DNA of 64,000 bases from Toxoplasma gondii ME49 (Eukaryota > Apicomplexa > Conoidasida > Eucoccidiorida > Sarcocystidae): contig NC_031476.1 in assembly GCF_000006565.2 (NCBI RefSeq), positions 5,951,900-6,015,899 on the forward strand. The letters are read 5' to 3'. This document shows, piece after piece, positions 33,401-45,561 of this stretch; position 1 is the stretch's first letter; every line of letters starts with the position of its first letter. A model generated the notes under the pieces. The model had not been told where the DNA came from and made no database searches. It was given only the letters and a program-made list of their open reading frames with translations. Position numbers and translations under genes: made by a program.

Positions 33401-35667
33401 GCGAACAAGGTGACTCAAGAGCAGACAACAAGGAGAGTGAGTGGAATGCACTGTCGCATCCTTGGCATGTCGACGCACTCAGGAAGGCCTCCGAAGGAAA
33501 ATGCGCGGAGACCAGGCAGGGTCCTGCTGGCGAGTCCGAACGCGCCGACGACGACCGGAGAAACGCGCGAGAGAGACTTGCCTGTTTAGAGGCTTTGACG
33601 CGCGAACGTGGAGGCTGGAGAGACGAAAGCTCGGGCAGTGCATGTGTGCGGCCTCAGGAGAGCTTTGAAGCCTCTAGATGCAGGCGAGTATCCGACGGAG
33701 GAGAGAACTCGCGCAGTGCCGCGGAGACAGCTGCGGCGGCGCAGCCGTTTGTCTGTGTCTCCAAGGAGGCCACAAAATCTTCTAGCGCGAGAGAGGACAA
33801 GAAGCGAGGTGATCAAGCCTCCTGTCTAGAGGAGAACGAGGGGGAGAGAGAGGAGACCATCTGCGCAAAATCGAGCTTCCACAGACTCTCCGCAGGTGCA
33901 GAAACTGTCATCACGAGACGCCGCACTCAGGGAGATTTCCTGAACGGGAGGGCATCTCAGGAAGCGGGTGTAAACCAGGCTGCATCAGGCGAAGTTACAG
34001 AGAAAGGCGAGAGGGAGATGACAGGCGTCGGAGTCCTCGAAGCGCAAGACCCCAATCAAGGCCTTTTCTTCGTCAAAGCTCCGGGCTGGTCTCGATCGGA
34101 AGAACGAAACAATTTATCCTTCTCTGGCCAAGAAAACACAGACAACAGCCGAACTTCGCAGCCACGCAGTCCTGTCTACCTAAGCACACTTCGCTCTTAT
34201 TCCTCCTCTTCTTCGTCTTCTTCCTCGTCTTCTTCTTCATCTTCTTCCTCCTCTTCTTCTTCATCTTCTTCCTCCTCTTCTTCTTCATCTTCCTCCTCTT
34301 CTTCTTCATCTTCCTCCTCTTCTTCTTCGTCTTCTTCCTCCTTTTCTTCTTCGTCTTCTTCGTCTTGCTCTTCTTCCGCGGCTGCGTGTACCTTCTCACC
34401 TGCTGTGGAGAAGTCGACTGCGGCGCCTTTGCTACCGAGTGTGGGTCCGATGGACGACGCGAGTCAGTTGGAGTCTCTTTTCACCCCTCCAGTGCCCCTG
34501 GGGGCTTCCCTGGGTGACTCTCCGCGTCGCTGGGGCATTCCGCGCTCCCTTGGAGAAACGCGGCGCTCTGAGGCGCTGCCTGGGGACCGCATGCAAGCGT
34601 CCGTTGCATCTGCGGCCTTCTCGCTCTGGTCAGGAAGGCGCGAGACAGCTCGCGGAACTGAGAGCGCGAGAGGACGAACAGTCCCCCACCACCGAGAGAC
34701 TCCAGAGGCGGGCGCGTCCGGGTCTATCGCGGCGTCCTGCCCTTCGTCGAGTCTGCAGCTCCTCGCCACAATCGACAGAGACAGCGCAGAGATTGCGGTA
34801 CCTCTGGGTCCTATCGAGGGCAGGACGAGGCGCATGCAGAGGGCTTCAGGCGACGGGCCGGCTCTGGGGATGCCGAGAGAAGAATCTGGGAAGCGAGAGA
34901 GTCGCGCGAGACGCTCCTCGTCCCTGTCCTCTTCAGAGTTTCGCCAACAGATGCTGGGACTCGGTCCGCCGTTCCAGCTGCTCTCTGTGCATGCGTCGCG
35001 CGTGCGACCGGGCATGCAACAACTGCATGCGGACGGAGACAGAACGCAGAGAGAAGCAGAGACCGAAGAGAGAGGCGGTGCGGTTGAGACGAAGGGGAAG
35101 AGTCAGAGAGGCCGAGGCGAGAGGCGAGAAAGCCTGAGTTCTGAAGAGGGCGTTGCTTTGCACATCGGGGGTCCTCACATCCACCATGACGAGGCCGGGT
35201 GGGGAGACGACCGAGAGGCAGGACAAGCCGCGAGGGTGGAACATGAGAGAGGAGACGAAAACAAAGCGACCTTTCTGGAACGTGACGCGCGGATATTCCA
35301 GTCGAAGGCGCAGAGTGGCGGACGTCGGCAGAGAAGAGAAACGTCTCTGATGGAGAGCGAAGAAAGCTCGGAAAGAGAAAAAGTATCCAGGCAAGCGCGT
35401 ACCGGAAACGGTCTACGCCAAGGGTCCACAGATCTCCCCACTTTCTCAACTCGCCTGCGGCCTGAGATCGGCGGCCTCGGTTCTCCCCGACGCAGTGTGG
35501 GCTCCTCGATCCGTTCTCGCAGTGTCCACATCTCCCCGAGCCTCTCTCCGTCTTCTCTCTCTTCTTCTCTTTCCTCGCTTTCTTCTTCTCTCTCGTCTCT
35601 GTCTTCGTCTCTCTCCGTTCCTCTTGTGTCCCCGTTTCTGGAGCCAGCCGCGGAGATACGGACCTGA
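30427..35667 (+). CDS. Large hypothetical protein with coiled coils and a polyserine tract
   Basis: An uninterrupted frame of 1,746 codons, unusual here because its neighbours are split into many exons. I recognise no family. Most of the protein is Ser/Arg/Glu/Ala-rich and looks disordered. Two helical segments stand out. Around residues 735-775 a helix opens with CEHCAVLLETLAHTADRMQR. Around 880-945 a heptad-rich stretch includes ARLTREKEEATAERDFLLEE and DVLSQIRLLLEDRVARLERT. From about residue 1257 a run of some 50 or more serines is encoded by TCT/TCC/TCG/TCA repeats, and a second Ser-rich cluster lies near the C terminus. There is no clear signal peptide or membrane helix. Alternative in-frame starts are at 30475 and 30532. 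Long overlapping frames on the other strand are best explained by the GC-rich composition. Cytoskeletal or nuclear scaffold roles are guesses only. Confidence 0.7.
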   Translation: MLSCPPESFLPSRPGCMRFLGGAASLGREPSQAAPMDPRLWQVEAGSGRLSRASVQASSALFPRRGTSLFSTPAGSDRRLSGTTNESSLPLSRVSPEAQRCHHRKSSLLSTAAVGTTPAEASVHHLRGSSQAPNLWGRRHTPLAHGSAAETCRTPLHLSPFDFVENPSERRTGGEMRAGFAALPQVTHSIGAPTGRLSAETVSPSASPFEVPSPLPAPQRASACRSCSAPFRRPSAEPPWTPAGVAGASGWLSARSSTHAREDLERNKTLCVHAVASPRLTPPGPAPKTPSSGVRASRLRLLAKGAPLGGLPSAASGSPRHVAPFSLYAAAARAPQDLSEATTQVQRSQPRGPTALTPPPATAAYPAPPETFTSSASSFSASSASAFSASASSGSSSLHFSPALGVQPVAARRRQSVERRSSNVFSTSLSPEGSPPGGVSVRCSGEENEGGNTMHGAEPAENLPANLARLLGGAGQRPAHVEATAAHAGREKRESAPRHLDEARERRVLPCGGANEGKDPREKEAGRCWPDVSAPSAAPSLLLGAAREKESPAEKKSTVGALAAVPAEPLSPHSPGRRPSVQESHKSSFASSVWASSASSALSQANRTLGVCPSVQDLLAGPAQLSAHARGVAESSDRESGTRVADGSSSILEHADVSQAKRPYAPSEPSQATVDAKPRQRERKLSACEPASFGSAGASTPSDVWVREDMTVTEKTTREESEERSLSNEAREKDEGCEHCAVLLETLAHTADRMQRQMEDVESKVQHLQEVAEGSKRARPFSFASSGRQCMPDEGAEAGKVTGDAPATQEAFRASPEDQSGQRGGEKLRVWGARDDQVRASRREKTGAEPRGDNGDTWGQARLEAGPGGGDERAVASGTPALQDEESIIARLTREKEEATAERDFLLEECKTLRYSVDVLSQIRLLLEDRVARLERTLLGAPKRKTKGEPARRKGDRCLLQEAKMEVIRPSQPAWTQRMGGTGMVETGERESEQGDSRADNKESEWNALSHPWHVDALRKASEGKCAETRQGPAGESERADDDRRNARERLACLEALTRERGGWRDESSGSACVRPQESFEASRCRRVSDGGENSRSAAETAAAAQPFVCVSKEATKSSSAREDKKRGDQASCLEENEGEREETICAKSSFHRLSAGAETVITRRRTQGDFLNGRASQEAGVNQAASGEVTEKGEREMTGVGVLEAQDPNQGLFFVKAPGWSRSEERNNLSFSGQENTDNSRTSQPRSPVYLSTLRSYSSSSSSSSSSSSSSSSSSSSSSSSSSSSSSSSSSSSSSSSSSSSSSSFSSSSSSSCSSSAAACTFSPAVEKSTAAPLLPSVGPMDDASQLESLFTPPVPLGASLGDSPRRWGIPRSLGETRRSEALPGDRMQASVASAAFSLWSGRRETARGTESARGRTVPHHRETPEAGASGSIAASCPSSSLQLLATIDRDSAEIAVPLGPIEGRTRRMQRASGDGPALGMPREESGKRESRARRSSSLSSSEFRQQMLGLGPPFQLLSVHASRVRPGMQQLHADGDRTQREAETEERGGAVETKGKSQRGRGERRESLSSEEGVALHIGGPHIHHDEAGWGDDREAGQAARVEHERGDENKATFLERDARIFQSKAQSGGRRQRRETSLMESEESSEREKVSRQARTGNGLRQGSTDLPTFSTRLRPEIGGLGSPRRSVGSSIRSRSVHISPSLSPSSLSSSLSSLSSSLSSLSSSLSVPLVSPFLEPAAEIRT
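34198..34377 (+). repeat. Coding serine-codon microsatellite
   Basis: Tandem TCTTCTTCC/TCTTCA-type units encode an almost pure serine run inside the large ORF. Repeats of this type change length readily, so the tract is probably polymorphic between strains. Confidence 0.9.
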
Positions 35668-37243
35668 GAAGCGGCACGGTCGCGCGAAAGACCCAGCAGC
35701 TGGGGAAGCGCACAACAGCGCAGAGCGCAGAGGCTCAACCATGGCGATTGCGGCGGTCACACGCAGACTCGATTGTCGGCAAGGCTTTGAGTGATCCAAC
35801 ATGTTTTCAGCTGCGTCGAGCGGGTGACTGGGGCCGCGGTGGACAGCAGTCGTAAACAGCCTGGACGCGAGTGTCGAACGACCTCTCCAGGGTGGAGAGA
35901 GCGAGGAGAGAAGGACAGAACCTGCCTTCCTTCTCGCTGTGCACAGCATGATCGCGCAGTCCGGAAGCCATGCGGTCCACTCCACACAGAGAGGGGAGTT
36001 TGCAGGCCATTTGTCTGGGAGAACGAACTATCGAGTGGACTCCCGTGTAGCTCTTGAGGGTCTGGGGGGCACCACGCCATTAGGTCGCACCTGCGGGAGA
36101 CGAAGGCAGCCTTCCCGTCCAACGCGAGTCCACGGAACCACTGAAAGTTGCTCGTTGGTTCGGCGCCAAACCGCAGACTTTGCCCGTAGCCAGCGAAACA
36201 CAAGCGGCGCGAGGCGGCTGCGGATCCGGCAGAGCTGAGAGGAGGGCAGTTAGACACGAAGGCAGCCCGCTATAGACGGCAAAGGAAAGCAGACGAAACT
36301 GGCGACGGAGGCGCGAACGCGAGACGCCCGATGGCTGCACAGTTCGACGTCTCTCGACTTTGTCGCGCGCGTCTTGGTTCGGTCGGAATACCCTCGAGAG
36401 TGACGCGACTGCAGCCGCTTCTTGTCGCACGTGCCTGCGTCGACTCGCCGGTCAAGAACGCGAGAGAGTCAGGCGGAGAGGGGGGAGAAGCATTCCAGGA
36501 AACATGAAAGGAGGAACGCGAGTCAACAGAGGGGGGAAAGGTCCAAGAAAAGGAGGCATTTGCGGGAGAAACGCACGAAGGAAAAGAGGAGGAGAAACGG
36601 ATCCCTCTCTTTATGACAGGGGGAGGGAAGCACTTGAGAGGTCAATGTGCCCAGTGAGCGTAGCGACTACGGGAGGCGTTTGCGAGCACAACGCGTCGTT
36701 CTCTCCTCTCTGGCCATGCCTAATTGTTTCTACGCAAACTCGCGACTCAGGCTCAGGCCGCGTTCTGTGATGTTCGAGTCTTTTGCATGTCTAACCGTTT
36801 TTCTTCGACGTAGCCGAAGTCACAGCCTTCTCACACTCTCTGTTTTTCTCTCTCTCGTGGCGATTCTTCTCAAACGCTGCAAGATCTCTCACTCAAACAG
36901 ACGCATTTCGTTACGGAGAAGGTATCAGTTCCGAGCCTGCTTCTCCTCTTGAAAGAAACAGGAACGACACTCGCCCTCTACACGTTAGCTATTCATCTTC
37001 CTAGCTGCTTTCGATAAAGACGCATGCGCCCACAAGGGATGCCAGTGTGCTATCGGCAAGACAGGCGAGCCGCTTGTGCAGCAGCGTCTCTTCGATCTGG
37101 AAAACTCGCAACATATTCTATGCTTATAAATGCATACTTCTCCAGATTCATTCTCTCTGTTTTGCCATCTCCCTGCTTACCTTCCGTCACTCTAAACATC
37201 TGTACACGGACACTTGCAATTACCTGTATACATATCCAGGTGC

Positions 37244-37274
<31 letters not shown>

Positions 37275-38268
37275 TACAGATATATATATATATATATAGA
37301 TATATGTATATATAGATGTAGGGAGATATGGATGTGCGTCAGTTGAAGGGACACAATGTGGAGTTTCGGTGTTCCTCTGGGTCGAGAAAACGAACTTCGA
37401 AACCTGTGTTTATGCGAAGAGGCGAAGGAAAGTCTGTGAGACAAGGAAAGAAGCCCGGGGGGCGGCACCGGAGACAGACGGCCAATGGCCTCTCCAAAGG
37501 TGCATTGAAAGCAGAAAATAAAACGAGGAAAAACAAGGAGAGAAAAAAGCAGAGGTAATAAAGGAAAGAGGAGACAGGACAAGATACGCTTGAACGCCAA
37601 GGCAGGCCGCCGGCGTTAGTGAGAAAAGACAAGGAGAAGCAAGGCGAGTGCTGCACAGAGGCGCAGCAACAGAAAGCGGAGAAGACAAGTGACAACGAAA
37701 TCAAACAAAGAAGGAAGCGAACTCGGAAGGGAGCTCGAGAGAACAGAACCTGGTCCAGCGAGAAAACTGCAAGCATCCACATGCCCTTGGGTGTCTGTGT
37801 CTCTTCGCACCCCACAGGAAAGGACCCTCCGCGCCTTTTTTTCTGCACATTCTTTCTTGGCTTCGCGAGCCACTCATGGCCGGCGCCCTCCTTCGCCTGA
37901 TATGGAAGAGACGCTCCCTGACTACCATGGAGCACACGGCGCGCTCGCACTCCGGTTCGGAACTCGAGTTTCGAAAAGAGGCACCGCGAAGTCCTGGACT
38001 GTCCTCGATCCGAAGTCTCAACCTTCGAGGAAAATCCTCAACATCAACAGCTCGAGCGCCGCGGTTCTGAGCAGATCTTCCTTATCCCCTGGAGTCCAGC
38101 GGAAAAGCGAACTGGAGACTTGGTCTCCGTGAGAGGCCGCAGCACTCGAAGTCATGCACTGCTTGCTGAATAAGCGCCGCAAGTTGCGGAGTTTCAACGA
38201 GAGGCTGGAGCGAGACTGCCGGCAACCGAAAAATGTTCCTTAGTCCTATCCAGCCGGCCGAGCTCAGC
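35668..38268. other. Convergent intergenic region with a TA microsatellite
   Basis: The region lies between the stop codons of two convergent genes and should contain both 3' UTRs. Short reading frames occur on both strands without any recognisable product. A (TA)n tract runs from about 37240 to 37322. Confidence 0.45.
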
Positions 38269-38480
38269 CTAGCCTGCCGCTGCCTGTTTTCGCTTCCAGA
38301 GCTTGGCAGCCTGAAGAATCTTCAGGTTCTGAAAAAAGAAACGAAGACTCGGAAACGAAACAAGACTGCGAGTTGACACCTCGACGCCATATAGGCGAGA
38401 CACGGTTCCGCGTAAATGCAGGGACAGAGACGCAGGACGCATGCTATCGACGCGAAAAAGAGAAACAACAGAACATATAT

Positions 38481-38525
<45 letters not shown>

Positions 38526-38546
38526 TAAATATATATATATATATAA

Positions 38547-38577
<31 letters not shown>

Positions 38578-41500
38578 CACACAGGAATATGCAGACGGAT
38601 ATGCCTCCTTGATGCGCTTTGGGAACTGACATCTCCACTTGCATGGTCTACACATGCACCTCTTTTGGACACGCATACCTATCCAAATAAATAAATAAAT
38701 AAATATATATATATATATAAACATAAATATATATAAATATAAATATATATATATATATGTATATAAACATGTATATATATATATATATGCAAGCACATGA
38801 TATGTGCATGTTGCGTAGGTTTTTAGAACGTACAGCTGCACTTCCAGGGTCATCAGGGAAGACGTAGGCAGTCGTTTCGACAGTGGATTCTGCGCCGGAT
38901 TCTTTGTCTCGTTCGACGCGAATTTTCTTGACTTTCTTGGGGAGCATGTTGAAAACGCGCCCGATGGATTGTGCATCTCCACTCTCGCGCTCCATGGACA
39001 GCCAGTGCTGCGACAGAGAAAGGCAAGTTGCAGGTGCAGGAAGACAGGTTTCAGTTGGCCTCGCCACTTTGTTCTTTCGAGACCCGTTCCTCCTCGAGCT
39101 CAAGCAAGGGCATGGAAGTGAACCGTCCAGTTCTTCGGACTCGCGTCTCTCACACAGTCCACTGGAACAACACCGACGTGGAGGATCTCGGCGACGCCTC
39201 AGCGCCCACTCAGGAAAAGAAGGAAAGAGAACAGGAAGGAAGGGAGAAAAGGGGGCAACAGCGACCTCCGTAGTTCAGGCACTATAGACCGACCCTCAAA
39301 AAAACGCAGAAAGAGATCTGCCTTCTTGTCGTCGCATACAGGACGACTGCGAGCGAGAGTGGAGACGGTATGCAAGCAGAGGAGAAGACAGGAGGGCCAT
39401 GCGGCGAAAACAGAGAGGAATCCACCCGGAGACGAATCAAATGGGAACAAAGCAATGCCGGCAGACAGCAAAAGAATGCAACATTTGAACAGGACTCTGT
39501 TTTCTGCCCGTCGCTGCCAAATGGTGGTGCCCCACCCCCCGCAGGTGATCCTCCCCATCGAACTGCCTTCCCGCGCGTCTCGCGTTTTCCAGGGCCAGCG
39601 ACCAACAAAAGAAACTGGAAAACGTAGAAGGACGAACCTCTACGAGGCCTGGAGCCTCGTCTACGTCTTGACCTCTCTCTCTCTACCGGCATCTCCGCTT
39701 CGCATGTTCCCCCCGTTTGCTCTTTCTGTCTCTCGCACTCGGGACCTTCAGTCCTCTTCGCGTCCTCTTCCCCTTCACCGCTGCATCTGTAGGCGTCTTC
39801 GCAGCTCGCGGAAAAGGTGAAGAAACAGCAAGGAGAGACGCGTTGGGTACCATTTGAGGAGGCGAAGAAGCGTTTTTTTTTTGGAAAGCCTTTGGGAGTT
39901 CTTACCTCGAGCAGAGACGCGCGTTCCTCATCCCAGCTGTTCTCCTTGCACACCTCGATGCCTCGCTCGATGACCTGGAAGCCACAGATGGAAATAAAAA
40001 ACATCACCGTGCAGGGAAGCCACACCCAGGAGCTTAGATTGGTTTGGAGGGTTTCTGCCGCACTAGGCGATTTGTGGGAACGAGAGAACGCGCAGACGGA
40101 AGCCAAGTTCAAGGGCAACGCTCCGGGTGTCGGTACACCTGTGTGGAACCACGGAACAGATCGACGATCTTTCGGAGAGACAGAACTCCGTTTTCGACAG
40201 CACGAAGACAGGCTGAGCACTCTTGAGCGAGAAAGACGAGAAAAAGGAACTCCAGGAGCATCCAGGTCAGTGAACAGCGAGGAGACCCGGACGCGGAGGA
40301 GCGGCGGCGGAAAGCGACAGAGAAGGTACTGAGGATCCCCGACAGGCAACAGAAAAACGGCGCGCGAGACGCATGCGAATGAAGGTCGGCAGAAATGAGA
40401 AAAGAACCGCAGACGCAAAGTCGCGAGCGGCGCGACGCGAGAGAAGGAAAGAGAAGGGAAAGGTTTGAGCGAGAGCGTCGTGGAAAGTCCGAAAACGCAG
40501 GAAACGGAAGGTTAGTCATCAGAAGGCACAGCGAGAGGGGACTTGAACAGAACCAAGAGAGGCAAGCAGAAGTTAAGCAGAGAGACAAAAGAAGGGGAAG
40601 GTGGACCGCAGGAACGGAACGGTTACCTTCCGGGCATTGGGGAGACTTTCGACGATTCGCCACTCAAAATCTGCAAAGCTCTTAAACACCTTGACATGTT
40701 GAGTTTTCTCCAGAAGTCTTTCGTAGAGACTCCGTGCTCGGTCCACGGCGCCCCAGCCGACCTCCATGTCGATGTACGCTTTCCAGAGCTGAGAAACAGG
40801 CGAGACACGCAACAGTGGTAACGACATTTGAACGTTGACGAGTCGCGTCGCGCAGTGGCGCAGCTGCTGAACCCAGAGACGCCTGCTTAAAGGCAAGCAC
40901 TCGTTCGCTGAGGAACGCGAAGAATCACCGGGCGTCCATCGAGAAAAGGAGACCGAGCGGAGGGAGGAAGTCGCAGACACTCGCAGTCGATCGAGGTCCA
41001 GCTCGCCAGAGAGAGGCGGAGGAGGTTAGAACGCGCAAGGGTGAATGAAGAAGACTTTCCCAGCTACTGCGTTGACCTTCTATAGGCCTATGCGTGGTCG
41101 GCAGAGACTTCTGAAAGAAGCTCGGAGGTCTCTGCGGGCGACAGAGTCATTTGAACAGGCAATGAGACGAAGACAGGAGGAAGCCGGGAGAGCGAAAGCG
41201 GTCGGAAACGAGAAGGGAGCCAGCGGACAGCGAGGCGCAGAACGCAGAGCCGTTGAAAACGAAAAGGAGGGACAGGAAAATCAGAGAGACAGAGAACTCC
41301 CTGCGAAGTCGTCAACAACTCAAAGCGGTGAAAGCACGCAAACGCACCAATTCGGGTGTATCCATTTCCTCCATGCCAATCGCGAGTTCACAGAGCGCTC
41401 GGGCGCGCGCCTGCTCCTCCGCCAGAACTTCCAAGTCGATCATGGCGATCCACGCCTGAGAAAAGAAGAAAACGACCACAGAAAGAAGCGATACATCCAT

Positions 41501-43525
41501 GCAAGAAACTCCCGGCGGCGCCTGTCTCAGACAGAGTGTTGAAGGCTCATGTCTCCAGGCGACACAACACAGAGGAGACTCGAAAACGCATCACCCTGTC
41601 CAGAGTGGCTCATGAAACGCAACCCCCGGCTCGCCGTACTCGCGGGTTGAAGGGATGCAACTCAATGAACTTCGCGTAGATCTTCCGACACCGATCGATG
41701 CATCCAAGGCGAAGCTCCAACTGCGCGTACGCCACGAAGATCTTCGGCTTGCCGCACTCCGCGATCGCGCGCCCGAATATAAGACGAGCCTTGTCGAGGT
41801 CCCGCTGCCGAACCTGAGTAGCGGAGGAAGAAGAGGAAGTCCGTGCAGCGCGGAAGGGAGAGACAGGGCAGGCCGCGGAGCAGGCCAGTCGGAGAAAACT
41901 CGAGCCTCACGTTTAGCGAGGAAGAAAGGGAAGGGCAGGAAAAAAGAGTGGAGGAGAGGGCAGCAAGAAGGGCAGAGAGGAGCGACGAGATGACAGAGCG
42001 AAGCAAAGAAGGGAAGGACCATTGAGAAGAAGAATAGCACTAAGACTCGACGGGAGAAGTAAGGAAAGGAGGAGCAGAAGAGCGAAACAGTGAACGTTAA
42101 CGAGAATGGAAGAGAAATGAGTTGACGAACGATTCAGAGGAAGAAATGAAGCGAGAAGAATGATAGGAAGCTGGGCAAACAGCGATAATGGAAGAGAGAA
42201 AAAGTGATCATCAAAGTAGCAGGAAAAGGCAGAGGATCCGCAGACGATGAGACATGAGTCTCTGGAAAGCAGACCGACAGGACGGCTATTGGAAGTGAAT
42301 CGAACGGAACGCCAAGCGGTTCTCTCGATGCTCGCACAAAAGAAGACGCGACGAAGATGCCTTGCACAGGAATAAAACGAATGCACTTCGCCGACACCCT
42401 AATGTGTGACCGGCCGCTGTCCAGCGGACTGCGAGAGAAGTTCGTTTTTCTCGCTTCCCAGCTCACCTCGAAACTCGCGTAGAGCGACCAGATCTTCGCA
42501 AACGAAAACTTCTTGTGGGGAATCACTTCCAGCATCTTCACGTAGACCTGCCGGCACCTCTCCACGTCTTTCGCTTGCAACTCTTCGAAGAGCGCGTAGG
42601 AAATCCAGATGTAGACGTACCTGCAGGAAACGCCGAGAACCACCCGGAAAGCGCCAGAAACCAGATTTCCTTCTCCTCAACACCGAGACATGCACAGGGA
42701 CAAGCCAGTGTGTGTCCTGCCTCCAATCTCACCCCAGGGAAAGTGAAACAAACGACGGAAAAAGAAACGCCAAGCACGCGCGCGCATACTTGCAGGGGCC
42801 CACACGCACATACACGAAAAACTTCACCCATATCCACATATATCAATATATATATATATATCAATATATATATATATATATGTATATCAATACATATCAA
42901 TATATATCAATATATATCAATATATATCAATATATATATATATATATATATATATGCATGCGTGAGTATGTGAGAAGATCTATATAGCTATGTAAATATT
43001 TACGAAGCGACTGGCAACGAAGAAAGTCTTCACGATGAACCGACGTGGATTTCTCATCGACAGCAGTGACGTTCTGAACGATGCCTTTTCTGCTCGTCTT
43101 CCTCGTCCCTGTTGTGTTGTATGTCGCAGCTCACCGCTTCCAAAACCTCTTCTCCAGCACAGGGGGGACGTTCGCGAGCGCGCGTTCGTAGACATTTCGG
43201 ATCTTGTCGATGTCGCCGCGGCTCTCCTCCAGGCGGATGTAGTCGATCCAGCAGTCGTAGTTCAACGGATGTCCATGCAGTTCTTCTTCGTACACAAACA
43301 CCCGCTTCGATAAAACTGTGTCTTCTATCCCCTCTCTGCCGCGCACAGAAGAAGACACGAAACGTTAAAGTTCAGTCCCGAGGAAAGCCTCCAGTTCCAC
43401 AACTGCACACTCTCCAGAAAGAGAGAGGCAACGATCCACATGTACATGCATGCATCTAAAAAAGTAGAGATATATATTTATGTATATACATATATATATG
43501 TATAGATACAGATATATATAGATAT

Positions 43526-43557
<32 letters not shown>

Positions 43558-45529
43558 GGACGTACAGAGATGAAGATGGAGCGATACAGGTAGAGAGATA
43601 CAGAGGGGCAGGTGGACATCCTTTCAAAGATGTGAATGCCTCCGTATGCAAAGAAAAAAGAGGAAAGAAGGTCTCCAGAGCGCTGCTGCGATTGAGTGCG
43701 TGTCTCAGCTCTCCGCAGGTGTCTTTGTCCCTCTCTGTTAGAGTTAACGTTCCTCATGGAAACTTCGAACTTCGCAAGGTGAAAGTGATCCGAACAGAGC
43801 CGCTGCCCCTCCATGGGCGCGAGGCCGCGAGGCCGGGAGCTGCGATGCTTCGATCCTGCGCAAGTCGAAGGGATCGAGTTCGCTTTTATGTTTCGCTTCG
43901 ACGACCGGCAACTTCTGGTCTGTTTTTCCTCGACTTGTCGGGAGAGAAGGAAGAAGCGAAAACGAGGACGAGGGAGAAAAACGAGGAGACGAAACGGAGA
44001 CAGGCTACACGAGGGAGGAGCAGACAAGAAAGGTAAGAAGGTAGACGCGACAAAGAGGGGAAACACACATCGACGGAGAGACAAGAGAAAACGAGGTGCT
44101 CCGTCCTTCGCGGCTTACTTGTCACCGAACTGTTTCTGAAAAGTGACGTATTTTTCGTAGAGGAGATCGGACTCGCCCTTGGGCAGCTGCTCGAGGGCCT
44201 GCTGGTAAATGACTTTTGCTCTGCACGCGCACAAGCGATCGGAACGTCGAGTATTCCACACCCGCGAATGGTCACGAGGCATCGCGGGGAGACACACTCC
44301 CTTGCGGGAGAACCACAGAGAACGTGAGAACGGTCGTCGAACCAAGACGCAAGGATCCCAGACAGAGAAAGACAGACTTCGAAGGCGCAAAAGCAAGCGC
44401 AAGGATCTTTGAAGGGTGAGGTGCCGACAGCGCGGAGCGGCGCGCGACTTGCAGCAGCGATAGACGAAGTCGCGCAGATCATCCCGCGCCGAGGCTTCTC
44501 CCCGCACAAACTCCAGGACCATTCTGCGTTGACGGAGGACTGCGAGGTCCCCAGACACAGACACAGAGAGACCGATGCGTCGGAGCCCTGCCTTGAATGG
44601 AGACGAAACAGGACTGAGAGAGAGACAAGGTCGGCCGACAGGCACGGAGCAGAAACGGAGGCCTTGCACACGAGTGGCTCACGCAGGAAGGGAACCGTCG
44701 GCAGGAAAAGATACCTTTTCTGAGGACACCCACCTCTCGGTCTCGCGTTGCCGCTCCTCGAACTGAGCAAATTTGAGAAAGAAATGCTCGTCTAACATGT
44801 CCTCCGGCAAAAGCTCGATCTGCGGGTGCACAGACACTGTCCAGTGAAACGTCAGAGGTTCCGAACTCTGAGCTCGGGCCGCCCTGCGGCACTAAACGAG
44901 AGATGACGAAAGAGACACAGGCGCACAGGCAAGACCGCTGACCGGATGCATTCCCGGGTGGATGAGACGCACGCAGGACAGCCGAAGACATGCAAAACTG
45001 CACAGACAACAAGCCGGACAACTCGGAAAGAAGGAAAGGGAAACACAGGAAAAGAGAAAGAGAATGCAGAGAGCAAAAAATGCAAAGGGAGGGAGATCAA
45101 GCTGCAGAGAAATCAAGAGCAACCCAGGAGGAAAAACGAGAAAGATCTTCGACCTCCCGACGACGGTGCTTCTTCCCTCCAGATATCTGTAAAGTGAAAG
45201 AAACATGCGACGGATGATGCAACGACATGTTTCACCTTCGAAAAAGCGAAACACAGAAACGAAACAGCAGACGCCTCACCGCCTTTTCAAAGCCAGCGCG
45301 AGCTCGGGGGATCTGTCTGTGCCTTTCCTCGAATTTGCAGAACCTCAGGAAAGACTCTTGCGACGGACGGTTGCTCAAATACCTGCACAAACGGCGCAGG
45401 TAGACGCAGATGCATGCACTCGAGAAACATCCAAACGAAAAAACAGAGACCCGCAGCTTCTAAGCTTCGCAGCCTTTTGTGTTGGCTTCCTGCTTGCGTA
45501 CAAAACGAAGCACGGCAACACATACACGC

Positions 45530-45561
<32 letters not shown>

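Noticed and set aside
34073..34399. A Lys-rich 108-codon frame opposite the polyserine tract
   Set aside because: It is the complement of the serine-codon repeat (AGA/AAG units) and not an independent gene.
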